The notes: generated from the letters alone by a model not told the origin. A stretch of DNA of 64,000 nucleotides from Salinarimonas rosea DSM 21201 (GCF_000429045.1 NZ_AUBC01000019.1:55805-119804); one strand, 5' to 3'; shown: positions 7,350-16,099, counted from the first letter of the stretch. Translations and numbers: made by a program.

Positions 7350-8459
7350 ATGGGATCGACAGGCGATATCCGGCTCTACTGGAGCCTCGGCAAGGCGGTG
7401 GTGTCGCTTCTGCTCGCCCTTCCGCTGCTCCTGGTCTCGGCCCTGATCGATCTCATGGCGGACGGGCCGTTCTGGTCCCATCCGGCGACGCTGCTCCTGG
7501 CGCCGCCGCCGGCGCTCGCGGCCGCGTACCTGCTCGTTCTCGGCCTGTGGGAGCTCTTCGACCGGATGCCGGTGATCACGATCGGGCCGTCCGGCATCCG
7601 CTCGCGGCCCTGGCTCTCGGCACCGCTCCCGTGGAGCGACGTCGCGAGCGTGGCATCGATCCGCATCGGGCGGCCGTTCCGGCCGAGCCTCCGCGCGCTC
7701 GGCATCCGGCTCCGGCCCGCCGCGCGCGCCGGTGTTGCCGGGCGCTACGCTCCCGCTCCCGGCTGGCGCGACGCGTTGCAATACGACATCTACCTTCCCG
7801 TCGAGCGGCTCGGACTCGCTCCGGATCGCGTGGTCGAGGCGATCGAGGCGTTCGCCCCCGGCATCGTCGAGCCGGACGACGCGCGGGAGCGCCGCGCCTA
7901 CGGCTACGGGTTCGGCAAGACCCTCGGTCTGGCGCTCCTCACGGCACCGATCGTCGCCCTCTTCGCGTCCTTGGGCGCGTACGGATGGGCGATGGAGCCG
8001 CCGCCGAGTCGCGAAGGCCCCATCTTGGCCGCAGTGCTCGTTCTCTTCGCCGCCGGCATGGTCCTCACGGTGATCTGGCGCTTCGCCTCCTCGAGGCCCA
8101 TCGTCGTTCTCGCCCCCGAGGGCCTGCTCTACACGCACTACATGAAGTGCCCGCTGCCCTGGACCGAGATCGCGAGGATCGAGCGCGACACCCGCACGAG
8201 CCGGCACGGTCGGTACGTCTACATCGGCCTCTTCCTGAAGAACCCCGCCGCCCATCCGCACCTGACGCGGCGACGGCTGCCGGGCATTCTCAGCCACCTC
8301 CAGGGCCGCTTCGATGCGGTGCTCTGCGTCAACCTCGTCCGGGACACCGGCAAGGCGGGCCTCTTCGATGCCCTGGCGCGCTTCCACAAGCGTTACGGCG
8401 CGCCACCTCCCCCGTCCCCCTCGCCCGCCCCGTCCTCCTCGTCGCGGAACAGCACGTAG
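7350..8459 (+). CDS. Duplicated PH-like domain membrane protein (hypothetical)
   Basis: A 369-residue protein that looks like two copies of one unit: a pair of membrane segments followed by a small beta-rich domain. Copy 1 has membrane segments at about 17-37 and 46-66, then GPSGIRSR...APLPWSDVASV (79-101). Copy 2 has segments at about 191-211 and 225-245, then APEGLLYT...CPLPWTEIARI (255-278). The PLPW(S/T)(D/E)(V/I)A core recalls bacterial PH-like domains (for example YdbT or STM3941-like families). The C-terminus is a Pro/Ser tail overlapping the convergent phosphatidyltransferase gene by 67 bases. The function is unknown. Confidence 0.75.
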   Translation: MGSTGDIRLYWSLGKAVVSLLLALPLLLVSALIDLMADGPFWSHPATLLLAPPPALAAAYLLVLGLWELFDRMPVITIGPSGIRSRPWLSAPLPWSDVASVASIRIGRPFRPSLRALGIRLRPAARAGVAGRYAPAPGWRDALQYDIYLPVERLGLAPDRVVEAIEAFAPGIVEPDDARERRAYGYGFGKTLGLALLTAPIVALFASLGAYGWAMEPPPSREGPILAAVLVLFAAGMVLTVIWRFASSRPIVVLAPEGLLYTHYMKCPLPWTEIARIERDTRTSRHGRYVYIGLFLKNPAAHPHLTRRRLPGILSHLQGRFDAVLCVNLVRDTGKAGLFDALARFHKRYGAPPPPSPSPAPSSSSRNST

Positions 8460-9046
8460 GCGAAGGCGATGCGCGAGATCGCGGTCATCGCGGTGAGCCC
8501 GGCGAAGGCGTAGGCGATGATGGGGAACCAGTCCGGGACGAGGATCATCAGCGCGAAGGCCAGGATCGTCTCCGTGCCCTCCGCCAGCCCGGCGGTGAAG
8601 TAGATCGATTTGATGCCCCGCGTCGCGGTCTCCATGCCGCGCTTGGCGGCGACAGCGGCGAAGGCGAGAAAGCTCGCGCCGTTGACGTAGAACGCGAACA
8701 GGATCACCGCCGCCGGCAGGCCGAACGCCGCCGGGTCGCGCAGCGCGAAGCCCAGCGGCACCGCGCCGTAGAAGACGAAGTCGAAGACGATGTCGAGAAA
8801 GCCGCCGCGGTCGGTCTTGGCGCTCGCGCGCGCCACCGCCCCGTCGAGCCCGTCGCACAGGCGCGAGAGCGCCAGCATGGCGAGCGCGACGGCGTCGGCC
8901 GAGACCGCGATCGCCGCCGAGCAGGCGAGCCCGAAGGCGAGGCCCGCGATGGTGATCGCGTCCGCCCCGACGCCCGCACGGGCGAGGATCGCACCCATCC
9001 GGTCGAGCGGCGGGTCGATCAGGCGGCGCATCACCCCGTCGAGCAC
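8393..9046 (-). CDS. CDP-alcohol phosphatidyltransferase family protein
   Basis: A 217-residue inner-membrane enzyme with about six hydrophobic segments. The family motif D-x2-DG-x2-AR...G-x3-D-x3-D is present as DGLDGAVAR (about 65-73) and GFLD IVFD shortly after; the AR-to-G spacer is seven residues rather than the usual eight. It should transfer a phospho-lipid group from a CDP-activated donor to an alcohol, in phospholipid synthesis. The acceptor is not clear; it is not obviously PgsA or PssA. The C-terminal Glu/Gly-rich tail overlaps the convergent PH-like gene. Confidence 0.85.
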   Translation of the reverse strand: MLDGVMRRLIDPPLDRMGAILARAGVGADAITIAGLAFGLACSAAIAVSADAVALAMLALSRLCDGLDGAVARASAKTDRGGFLDIVFDFVFYGAVPLGFALRDPAAFGLPAAVILFAFYVNGASFLAFAAVAAKRGMETATRGIKSIYFTAGLAEGTETILAFALMILVPDWFPIIAYAFAGLTAMTAISRIAFAYVLFRDEEDGAGEGDGGGGAP

Positions 9047-9181
9047 GGATGCCCTCCCGTAGGCGTTCGCGGATTGCCGCGATTGACGATGGGCATGTGC
9101 CGGCTTACCACCTCGTGCATCATTTCACCTCGTGTCCGCACGGGCCGGACGCGCCCGGGCCGACCGTGCCGGAGGCCGCTC

Positions 9182-9574
9182 ATGTACACCGCCGTGACGA
9201 ACGGCGTCCGCGTGACCGTGACGCCGTCCTACATGGAGGAGCAGTCCCGCCCCGAGGAGGGGCGGTACTTCTTCGCCTACACCGTCGAGATCGTGAACCT
9301 CAATCCCGAGCGCGTGCGCCTACGCGATCGTTACTGGAAGATCGTCGACGGCCGAGGCCGCGTGCAGGAGGTTCACGGATCCGGCGTCGTCGGGCAGCAG
9401 CCCGTGCTCGGCCCGGGCGAGATGTTCACCTACACGAGCGGCTGCCCGCTGGACACGCCCGACGGCACGATGCAAGGCCATTATCGCATGGAGCGTGGCG
9501 AGGGCGAGGTCTTCGAGGCCGAGATCCCCGCCTTCTCCCTCGACGCGCCGGACGCGCGCCGCTCGCTGCACTGA
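9182..9574 (+). CDS. apaG: ApaG domain protein
   Basis: A 130-residue protein, the usual ApaG length, with a fibronectin-III-like beta-sandwich. Characteristic segments are YFFAYTVEIVNLNPERV, LRDRYWKI, GVVGQQPVLGPGEMFTYTSG and MQGHYRM, the glycine-rich GxVGxQP loop being diagnostic. ApaG is linked to Co2+/Mg2+ homeostasis and Ap4A metabolism, with no agreed biochemistry. The start is the ATG after GGAGGCCGCTC. An argE-type deacylase follows 35 bases downstream on the same strand. Confidence 0.95.
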   Translation: MYTAVTNGVRVTVTPSYMEEQSRPEEGRYFFAYTVEIVNLNPERVRLRDRYWKIVDGRGRVQEVHGSGVVGQQPVLGPGEMFTYTSGCPLDTPDGTMQGHYRMERGEGEVFEAEIPAFSLDAPDARRSLH

Positions 9575-9609
9575 CTCTCCCCCACCCGCCCCGGAAGGTC
9601 CCCGCCTCG

Positions 9610-10773
9610 ATGAGCCCCGCTTCCCTGTCGCCGCTCGAGATGCTCGAGCGGCTCGTCGGCTTCGACACCGAAAGCCAGAAATCGAACCTCCCGCTCATCG
9701 ACTTCGCCCAGGACTGGCTCGCCGCCCACGGCGTCGAGGCGATCCGCCTGCCCAACGCGGCGGGCGACAAGGCGGCGCTCGTCGCCACCATCGGGCCGCG
9801 GGTCGACGGGGGCATCGTGCTCTCGGGCCACACCGACGTCGTCCCCGTCGCGGGCCAGGCCTGGTCGAGCGATCCGTACCGCCTGCGCGTGGCGGACGGG
9901 CGGGCCTACGGGCGCGGCGCGACCGACATGAAGGGCTTCGACGCGCTCGTTCTCGCCCTCGTGCCGCATTTCGTCGCCGCGGACCTCGCCCGGCCGATCC
10001 ATATCGTCCTCTCCTACGACGAGGAGACGACCTGCCTCGGCGTCGTCGACGCCATCGCCGCCTTCGGGCGCGCCCTGCCGCGCCCGGCCGCCGTGATCGT
10101 CGGCGAGCCCACCGGGCTCGAGGTCGCGGACGCGCACAAGGGCGTCGCGATGTGCGAGACCCGGGTGACGGGAACGGAGGCGCATTCCTCGCGCATCACC
10201 GAGGGCGCGAGCGCCGTGATGGCCGCGGGAGCGCTCGTTGCGCGGCTGAACGCCCTGGGCGACCGGCTGATCGGCGACGGCGACCCGACGGGGCGCTTCG
10301 ATCCGCCCTTCTCGACGCTCCACGTCGCCACCATCGCCGGCGGGAGCGCGCGCAACATCCTCGCGCGCGTGTGCGACATCGGGTGGGAGATCCGCTACAT
10401 TCCCGGCGTGGACATGGGCGCGCTCCAGGCCGAGGTCGAGGCGCTCTCGCGCGCCGTGGAGGAAGAGCGGCTGACGCGGTGGGGACCGTTCGGGACGATC
10501 TCGAACGTCTGGTCGGTCGACGTGCCGGGGCTCGCGCCGGAGCCGGGATCGGAGGCGGAGCGGCTCGCGCTGCGCATCGGTCGCCGGAACCGGCCGGTCA
10601 CGGTCTCCTACGGCAGCGAGGCGGGCCGCTTCCAGGGCGCGGGCCTGCCGACCGTCCTGTGCGGGCCCGGCGACATCGCCCGCGCCCACAAGGCGGACGA
10701 GTACATCACGCTCGACGAGCTCGCGGACGGCGAGGCGTTCCTGCACCGCCTCGCGGCCGAGCTCTCCCGCTGA
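9610..10773 (+). CDS. argE: Acetylornithine deacetylase (ArgE-type M20 metallopeptidase)
   Basis: A 387-residue cytoplasmic M20 enzyme. Zinc-site motifs appear in order: SGHTDVVPV (first ligand His plus catalytic Asp, about 77-85), GRGATDMKGFDA (bridging Asp), YDEETTCLG (general base Glu-Glu), VGEPTGLEVADAHKG and a C-terminal HKADEYI ligand. The dimerisation insert lies at about residues 180-290. It probably hydrolyses N2-acetylornithine to ornithine in arginine synthesis. Some Rhizobiales paralogues act on other N-acyl amino acids. The start is the ATG after GGAAGGTCCCCGCCTCG. Confidence 0.88.
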   Translation: MSPASLSPLEMLERLVGFDTESQKSNLPLIDFAQDWLAAHGVEAIRLPNAAGDKAALVATIGPRVDGGIVLSGHTDVVPVAGQAWSSDPYRLRVADGRAYGRGATDMKGFDALVLALVPHFVAADLARPIHIVLSYDEETTCLGVVDAIAAFGRALPRPAAVIVGEPTGLEVADAHKGVAMCETRVTGTEAHSSRITEGASAVMAAGALVARLNALGDRLIGDGDPTGRFDPPFSTLHVATIAGGSARNILARVCDIGWEIRYIPGVDMGALQAEVEALSRAVEEERLTRWGPFGTISNVWSVDVPGLAPEPGSEAERLALRIGRRNRPVTVSYGSEAGRFQGAGLPTVLCGPGDIARAHKADEYITLDELADGEAFLHRLAAELSR

Positions 10774-11038
10774 GGCATCGCGCACACGACGCCGACCTCC
10801 GCGCCCGGGAGGCGCCGTCGGCATCGCGGCCCCGCGACTGCTGAAGGCGACGGGGCGGTGGACGAGGTTCGTGCCCCGGCGGCGCCGTTTGTTCGGCAGA
10901 GCGAGGTGGAGCAGGAGGCGAGGTCCGGCGCCGAGGCCCGACCGCCCGATCGCCCGATCGCCCCGAGGTGAGGCCCCCCGGCTTGCTTGCAACTCGCCTC
11001 GGAGACGAAGATACGGGGCTCGAGCGCGATGCGCCGGC

Positions 11039-12022
11039 TCAGCGCCGCGCGCGGGTCTCGCGCGGGGTCTCACCGAAGCGGGCCCGGTAGGCCTGGGCCG
11101 TGCGGCCGAAGTGCCAGAGGCCGAGGTCGAGCATCAGCGTCGCGACCCCGCGGGGCTCCGCCGGGTCCACGAGGCAGGCGCGCAGCGCGTCGAGGCGCCG
11201 CTCGCGCACCACCTCACCGATGCTCCGCCCGAGGCTCCGCCGGAATGCCGCCTGGAGGGCCCGCAGCCCCGTCCCGGCGGCTTCCGCAAGCGCGACCTGG
11301 TCGATCTCGTCGGCGAGATGCGCGTCGATGAAGGCGAGCGCCCGCGCGACGGCTCGCGGCGGCGCCGGCGCCGCGGCCTCGGGGGCGGCGGCGTCGGAGG
11401 GCTGCCCGAAGAGAAGCGTCGCCAGCGCCGCGTCCAGCACCTCCCCCATCCGCGCCAGCGCGGCGGGCTCCCGCACCCCCGCCTCGGCCAGGGTGGCCAG
11501 GCGCCGCATCTGCGCGACGATCACCGGCCCGACGCCGCGCTCCAGGTCGAGCCGCGGCGCGAACACGAGCGCTCCCTCCCGCCGGTCGAGCAGGCGCGCG
11601 GCGGCGCGCTCCACGTGAGCGCGCTCCAGCATCAGGATGAGCTGCGAGCAGGAGCGAGACCAGCGCATCGTCACCGGCTCGGTCGGCGAGAGGATCGACG
11701 CGGCCCGCCCCGGTCCGGTCTGCGTCTCGCGGCGGCCACAGGCGATCGTCGCCTCGCCGGCGAGCGGAACTTGCACGAGGTAGAAGCGATCGAGGCAGCC
11801 GGGATCGATGGCGACGTCGCCGCCGTAGGCGACGAGATTGATCGCACCCGCCCGCGCCTCGCCGACGCTCACCCCGCAATGGTGATGGCGCGCATTGAAC
11901 GTCCGCTCGCGCGAAAGAGCCGTGAGACGATGGGCGCAGAAGATGCGGCCGACCTGCTCGGCGGCTTCGTCGACGTCGCGCGTGTCGACCTTCGCGTAGG
12001 CGGACAGCAACGGCTCCGGCAT
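11039..12022 (-). CDS. AraC family transcriptional regulator
   Basis: A 327-residue regulator. The C-terminal 100 residues form the two-helix-turn-helix AraC DNA-binding domain (ALAFIDAHLADEIDQVALAE, GLRALQAAFRR, then GRTAQAYRARFGETPRETR). The N-terminal part resembles the AraC-binding-like domain of OruR/EutR-type activators (ILSPTEPVTMRWSRSCSQLI). I chose MPEPLL as start because AGGGAGG lies eight bases upstream. The gene is divergent from a cupin and a flavin monooxygenase. Two direct repeats in the shared upstream region (12121-12150) are candidate operator half-sites, so it probably controls that pair. Confidence 0.9.
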   Translation of the reverse strand: MPEPLLSAYAKVDTRDVDEAAEQVGRIFCAHRLTALSRERTFNARHHHCGVSVGEARAGAINLVAYGGDVAIDPGCLDRFYLVQVPLAGEATIACGRRETQTGPGRAASILSPTEPVTMRWSRSCSQLILMLERAHVERAAARLLDRREGALVFAPRLDLERGVGPVIVAQMRRLATLAEAGVREPAALARMGEVLDAALATLLFGQPSDAAAPEAAAPAPPRAVARALAFIDAHLADEIDQVALAEAAGTGLRALQAAFRRSLGRSIGEVVRERRLDALRACLVDPAEPRGVATLMLDLGLWHFGRTAQAYRARFGETPRETRARR

Positions 12023-12120
12023 TGCGCGACCTCCCTTCGGGAAGGACAGGTCGAGGAGCCTAGCAGGTCGGGCATCCCGTGTCAGCGTCGCGCATTCGCG
12101 CGATCGATGCTTCGCCCGGG

Positions 12121-12150
12121 GGATAGTCGGTTCGCGCAGCGGATAGACGG
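12121..12150 (+). promoter_or_regulatory. Candidate AraC-type operator, tandem direct repeat
   Basis: GGATAGTCGG (12121-12130) and GGATAGACGG (12141-12150) differ by one base. Their starts are 20 bp apart, two helical turns, the geometry expected for two AraC-family half-sites on one DNA face. They lie 88-117 bp upstream of the cupin gene and in the leader of the divergent AraC gene. Confidence 0.5.
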
Positions 12151-12237
12151 CCAAGTCCCGCCCGCGCTTCACTCGTCGTCGGGAACAGACGCGGCCGCAC
12201 GAACCGGAAAACCGGCCGGCCGCGGGAGGAGAGCGAC

Positions 12238-12735
12238 ATGGACACGACTCCAGCCAACTTCGCCCCCGTCATGACCGAGCCGGGCATCACCCGGGCCGGA
12301 ACCGGGGTGCGCTCCGTCGAATGGTCGATCCTCGGCCACACCTACTGGCTGAAGACCGAGGGGCAGAGCTGCTTCTCCTTCGAGACGCTGGATCCGCCGG
12401 GCACCTTCGTGCCCCCGCACGTCCACCCGACGCAGGACGAGTTCATCTACGTGCTCGAGGGGCGCTTCGACCTCTACCTCGACGGCGAGCACCACCAGGC
12501 GAACCCGGGAGACCTGGTGCGCATGCCGATGGGCATTCCGCACGGCTACTACAACCTCACCGACCGGGACGCCCGCGCCCTGTTCTGGGTGAGCCCGGCC
12601 CGGCGCCTGCGCGAGCTGTTCGACAACCTCCACAACCTCGGCGACCCGGCCGAGGTCGTCCGCCAGTCGGCCATGCGCGAGGTCCTCTTCCTGAAGCCGG
12701 AGGAGATGACCTTCGATCCCCTGACGATGTCCTGA
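12238..12735 (+). CDS. Cupin domain-containing protein
   Basis: A 165-residue single-domain cupin. Motif 1 is G-TFVPP-H-V-H-PTQD-E-FIYVLE-G (about 58-76) with the metal-binding His, His and Glu; motif 2 is GDLVRMPMGIPHGYYN with the last ligand His. All four ligands are kept, so metal binding is likely. The substrate is unknown; small cupins beside monooxygenases can be dioxygenases, isomerases or sensors. The start is the ATG after GGGAGGAGAGCGAC. It is probably co-transcribed with the flavin monooxygenase 49 bases downstream. Confidence 0.88.
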   Translation: MDTTPANFAPVMTEPGITRAGTGVRSVEWSILGHTYWLKTEGQSCFSFETLDPPGTFVPPHVHPTQDEFIYVLEGRFDLYLDGEHHQANPGDLVRMPMGIPHGYYNLTDRDARALFWVSPARRLRELFDNLHNLGDPAEVVRQSAMREVLFLKPEEMTFDPLTMS

Positions 12736-12784
12736 GGACCGGTCGCGCACCCGCAGCCGACGTCGGAAGAGCTGGAGAACCATC

Positions 12785-14269
12785 ATGACGACACGCAAGC
12801 GCGTGTGCGTCGTCGGAGCCGGCGTGTCCGGCCTCGCGGCGGCGAACGCCTTCGCGCGCCACGGGCACGAGCCGACCGTCTACGAACGCGCCGCCGATCT
12901 GGGCGGGGTCTGGGAGCCGTCGCGTTCCTATCCGGGCATCAAGACCCAGAGCCCCAAGGACCTCTACTGCTACACGAGCCGGCCGATGCCGACCGGCTAT
13001 GCGGAATGGCCGAGCGGCCGCGAGGTCTACGAGTACCTGCGCGGGTTCGCCGAGGAAAACGGGCTCATGGCCCACATCTCCTTCGGTCGCAGCGTCGTGC
13101 GGGCCGAGCGCCGCGAGGGCGGTGGCTGGGAAGTGCGCACGCGCTGCCGGAACGGCGGCGAGGCGACGTCGAGCTTCGACGCGCTCGTGGTCGCCTCGGG
13201 CACGTTCAACGAGAAGAACAGCCCCCGCCATCCCGGCCAGGAGGACTTCGAGACGAACGGCGGACGGGTGCTCCACTCGAGCGAGTACACGGACCCGGCC
13301 ATGGTCGCGGACAAGGACGTCGTCGTGCTCGGTTTCTCGAAATCCGCGACCGACGTCGCGGTGAGCGCGGCGAAGGCGGGCGCACGCTCGGTTGCGATCG
13401 TCTACCGCGAGCCGGTCTGGCGCATCCCCTACCGCTTCGCCGAGCGGATCAACTTCAAGCACATCCTCTACTGCCGCGCGTCGGAGGCGATGTTCCCCGG
13501 CTGGAACACCGGCGGCGCCGGACGCGTCGCCTACGCGCTCGCCAAGCCGGCGATCTGGGCGAACTGGCGGGCATTGGAGACGCTGCTCGACCGGCAGTTC
13601 GGGCTCACGAAGCTCGGCATGCGCCCCTCCGTCCCCATCGAGGACGCCATCTCCTGCGGCCTGCCGATCGCGACGGAAGGCTTCTACGAGATGCTGCACG
13701 CCGGCCGCATCACCGCCCATCGCGGCACGTTCGAGCATTACGAGCCCGGCACGGTCGTCCTCACCGGCGGCGAGCGCCTCGCGATCGACGTGGCGATCCA
13801 GGCCACCGGCTGGACGCTCGGCGTCTCCTATCTGCCTCGGGACGTGCTCGACACGATCCGCGAGGCCGACGGTCAGTACCGCCTCCACCGGCTCGCCGCG
13901 AGCCCGGACGTGCCCGACCTCGGCTTCGTCGGCTTCAACTCGAGCTTCGCCACCGTGCTGACGAGCGAGATCTCGGCGGAATGGCTGGTGCGCTACATGG
14001 ACGGGACGCTGGCGCGCCAGCCGACGCCCGAGGCGATGAACGCGGCGATCGACGCGCACCTCGCCTGGCGGCGCAGGGTCCGGCCGGCGGCACAGGTCTA
14101 TGGGGGGCTGTGCTCGGCACCCTACCACTTCCGCTATCTCGACGAGCTCCTCGCCGACATCGGCTGCCGGGAGCGACGCGGCGGCATCCTCGCCGAGACA
14201 TTCCTGCCCCCGAGCGCGGCCGCCTACGGGCGCTATCTCGCGAGCGCTCCGGCCTACCGCGCCGCCTGA
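12785..14269 (+). CDS. FAD/NAD(P)-dependent monooxygenase (FMO/Baeyer-Villiger type)
   Basis: A 494-residue flavoprotein. An FAD Rossmann motif CVVGAGVSGLAAA is at about 8-20, an FMO-like motif GGRVLHSSEY at about 160-169 and a second NAD(P)H motif VVVLGFSKSATD at about 180-191. It should insert oxygen into an organic substrate using NADPH and O2. The C-terminal third (PAIWANWRALE..., LVRYMDGTLARQPTPEAMN) matches FMO-like proteins of actinobacteria and Rhizobiales that I cannot assign to a substrate. It follows the cupin, with a GGAGAACCATC ribosome site, and overlaps the convergent endonuclease V gene by 16 bases. Confidence 0.88.
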   Translation: MTTRKRVCVVGAGVSGLAAANAFARHGHEPTVYERAADLGGVWEPSRSYPGIKTQSPKDLYCYTSRPMPTGYAEWPSGREVYEYLRGFAEENGLMAHISFGRSVVRAERREGGGWEVRTRCRNGGEATSSFDALVVASGTFNEKNSPRHPGQEDFETNGGRVLHSSEYTDPAMVADKDVVVLGFSKSATDVAVSAAKAGARSVAIVYREPVWRIPYRFAERINFKHILYCRASEAMFPGWNTGGAGRVAYALAKPAIWANWRALETLLDRQFGLTKLGMRPSVPIEDAISCGLPIATEGFYEMLHAGRITAHRGTFEHYEPGTVVLTGGERLAIDVAIQATGWTLGVSYLPRDVLDTIREADGQYRLHRLAASPDVPDLGFVGFNSSFATVLTSEISAEWLVRYMDGTLARQPTPEAMNAAIDAHLAWRRRVRPAAQVYGGLCSAPYHFRYLDELLADIGCRERRGGILAETFLPPSAAAYGRYLASAPAYRAA

Positions 14270-14925
14270 TCCTGCCCGGCCTTGTGGGCGAGCCGGATCG
14301 GCTCGGGCAGGCGGTATTTCTCGGTGGTGCGCAGCACGAGCGCGACCGCGCCGTCGAGATCGGCGTGGTGGCCCGGCGAGATGAACATCGGATTCATGCG
14401 CGTGCGCGTGCGCACCGCCATGCCGATCGTCTCGCCGTCGTCGGTGAGCGGCGCCATCGCGCCCTTGTCCTCCGGCAGGAGCGCGAAGCGCCCGCACAGC
14501 CGCGTCTTGCCGCAGCCGACCGTGGGGCGCCCCAGGAAGAGCCCGAGATGGCAGGCGGTTCCGAAGCGCTGCGGGTGCGCGATGCCCGCCCCGTCGAAGA
14601 GGAAGACGTCGGGCTCGTGCTCCAGCTTCTCGAACGCGTCGAGGAGCGCCGGCCCCTCGCGAAAGCTCGTCATCGCCGGGGTGTTGGGCAGCCGCACCGT
14701 GCCGCGGCCGTGTACGGTCTCCACCGGCTGGAGATCCGGGAAGGTGGCGACGACGACGACGGCGTGAGCCTCGTCGTCCTTGATGACGACGTCCGATCCC
14801 GCGATCAGCCGGATGGCGTCGAGATCGAGCGGCGTCGAGACGTCGACATCCCCCTTCAGCGCCTCCTGGAGGCGCAGGGCGGCGTCGACGTCGAGATCCC
14901 AGTCGTGGCGGCGTTCGAGCTTCAT
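14254..14925 (-). CDS. nfi: Endonuclease V family deoxyinosine repair protein
   Basis: A 223-residue protein of typical EndoV length. The metal-binding acids are kept: Asp in IAGSDV (about 44), Glu in SFREGP (about 88) and Asp in FDGAGIAHPQRFG (about 111); the lysine of GKTRLCG and the end segment KYRLPEPIRLAH are also typical. It nicks DNA near deaminated purines. The PYIP wedge that probes the lesion is changed: the sequence reads PNTPAMTSFRE, so the conserved Tyr is Asn. It may be a divergent EndoV with altered substrate recognition. The start ATG lacks a clear ribosome site. Confidence 0.88.
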   Translation of the reverse strand: MKLERRHDWDLDVDAALRLQEALKGDVDVSTPLDLDAIRLIAGSDVVIKDDEAHAVVVVATFPDLQPVETVHGRGTVRLPNTPAMTSFREGPALLDAFEKLEHEPDVFLFDGAGIAHPQRFGTACHLGLFLGRPTVGCGKTRLCGRFALLPEDKGAMAPLTDDGETIGMAVRTRTRMNPMFISPGHHADLDGAVALVLRTTEKYRLPEPIRLAHKAGQDQAAR

Positions 14926-15001
14926 GCGATGCCGAACGCCGCGAGGGTCCGTAAGGTTGCGGAGGGGGATTAGGCCGGGATCGACGGCGATCGGCCTCCC
15001 C

Positions 15002-16099
15002 TCAGGGGGCGAAGCGGAAGTGCATCACGTCGCCGTCGCGCACGACGTACTCCTTGCCCTCGAGCCGCATCTTCCCCGCCTCGCGCGCCCCGGCCTCGCC
15101 CTCGAGCGACACGTAGTCGTCGTAGGCGATGGTTTCGGCGCGGATGAACCCCTTCTCGAAGTCGGTGTGGATCACGCCCGCCGCCTGCGGCGCGCGGGTT
15201 CCGTTCGCGATCGTCCAGGCGCGGGCCTCCTTCGGACCGACCGTGAAGTAGGTCAAGAGGCCCAGCAGCTTGTAGCCGGCGCGGATCACGCGGTTGAGGC
15301 CGGGCTCGGCGAGGCCCACCGCCTCGAGGTACTCCGCCTGCTCGGCCTCGGGGAGGACGGCGATCTCGCTCTCGATCTTGGCGGAGACGACCACGGCCTG
15401 TGCGCCCTCCTCCTTCGCCCGGGCGAAGACCCGCGCCGAGAAGTCGTTGCCCGCGTCGGCGGAGGCCTCCTCGACATTGCAGACGTAGAGCACGGGCTTG
15501 GCCGTGAGGAGCTGCAGCATGTCGAAGGCGCGGCGCTCCTCCGCAGTCACCTGGACGAGCCGTGCGGGCTTGCCGTCGCGCAGCAGCACGAGCGCGCGAT
15601 TGCACAGGTCGAGGCTCTCCTTCGCCTCCTTGTCGCCGCCCTTTGCCTTCTTCTCGAGGCCGGTCACGCGCCGCTCCAGGCTGTCGAGATCGGCCAGCAT
15701 CAGCTCGGTCTCGATGGTCTCGATGTCGGCGACGGGGTCGATCTTGCCCTCGACGTGGGTGACGTCCTCGTCCTCGAAGCAGCGCACCACGTGGGCGATG
15801 GCGTCGACCTCGCGGATATTGGCCAGGAACTGGTTGCCGAGCCCCTCCCCGCGCGAGGCGCCGCGCACCAGGCCGGCGATGTCGACGAAGGTGAGGCGGG
15901 TCGGGATCACCTGCGCCGACTTGCCGATCGCGGCGAGCGTGTCGAGCCGCTCGTCGGGCACGGCGACGTCGCCGACATTGGGCTCGATCGTGCAGAACGG
16001 ATAGTTCGCCGCCTGCGCCGCGGCCGTCTGGGTCAGCGCGTTGAAGAGGGTGGACTTGCCGACGTTCGGCAGCCCGACGATGCCCATGCGAAAGCCCAT
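15002..16099 (-). CDS. ychF: Redox-regulated GTPase/ATPase YchF (OLA1 family)
   Basis: A 365-residue Obg-family P-loop NTPase. Walker A is GLPNVGKST (about 8-16), switch II region DIAGLVRGASRGEGLGN, a degenerate base-recognition motif (CNVEE, normal for YchF, which prefers ATP), a central coiled coil and a C-terminal TGS domain (about 280-365, FTVGPKEARAWTI). It binds ribosomes and influences translation and oxidative-stress responses. It lies downstream of pth and rplY on the same strand, a conserved alphaproteobacterial neighbourhood, here with a small gene inserted between ychF and pth. Confidence 0.97.
   Translation of the reverse strand: MGFRMGIVGLPNVGKSTLFNALTQTAAAQAANYPFCTIEPNVGDVAVPDERLDTLAAIGKSAQVIPTRLTFVDIAGLVRGASRGEGLGNQFLANIREVDAIAHVVRCFEDEDVTHVEGKIDPVADIETIETELMLADLDSLERRVTGLEKKAKGGDKEAKESLDLCNRALVLLRDGKPARLVQVTAEERRAFDMLQLLTAKPVLYVCNVEEASADAGNDFSARVFARAKEEGAQAVVVSAKIESEIAVLPEAEQAEYLEAVGLAEPGLNRVIRAGYKLLGLLTYFTVGPKEARAWTIANGTRAPQAAGVIHTDFEKGFIRAETIAYDDYVSLEGEAGAREAGKMRLEGKEYVVRDGDVMHFRFAP

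Noticed and set aside
10791..10822. Imperfect hairpin after argE
   Set aside because: GCCGAC/GTCGGC and CCTCC/GGAGG can pair but with internal mismatches and no T run; too weak to call a terminator.
15400..15600. Altered NKxD motif in YchF
   Set aside because: Characteristic of YchF/OLA1, which binds ATP, so not unusual.
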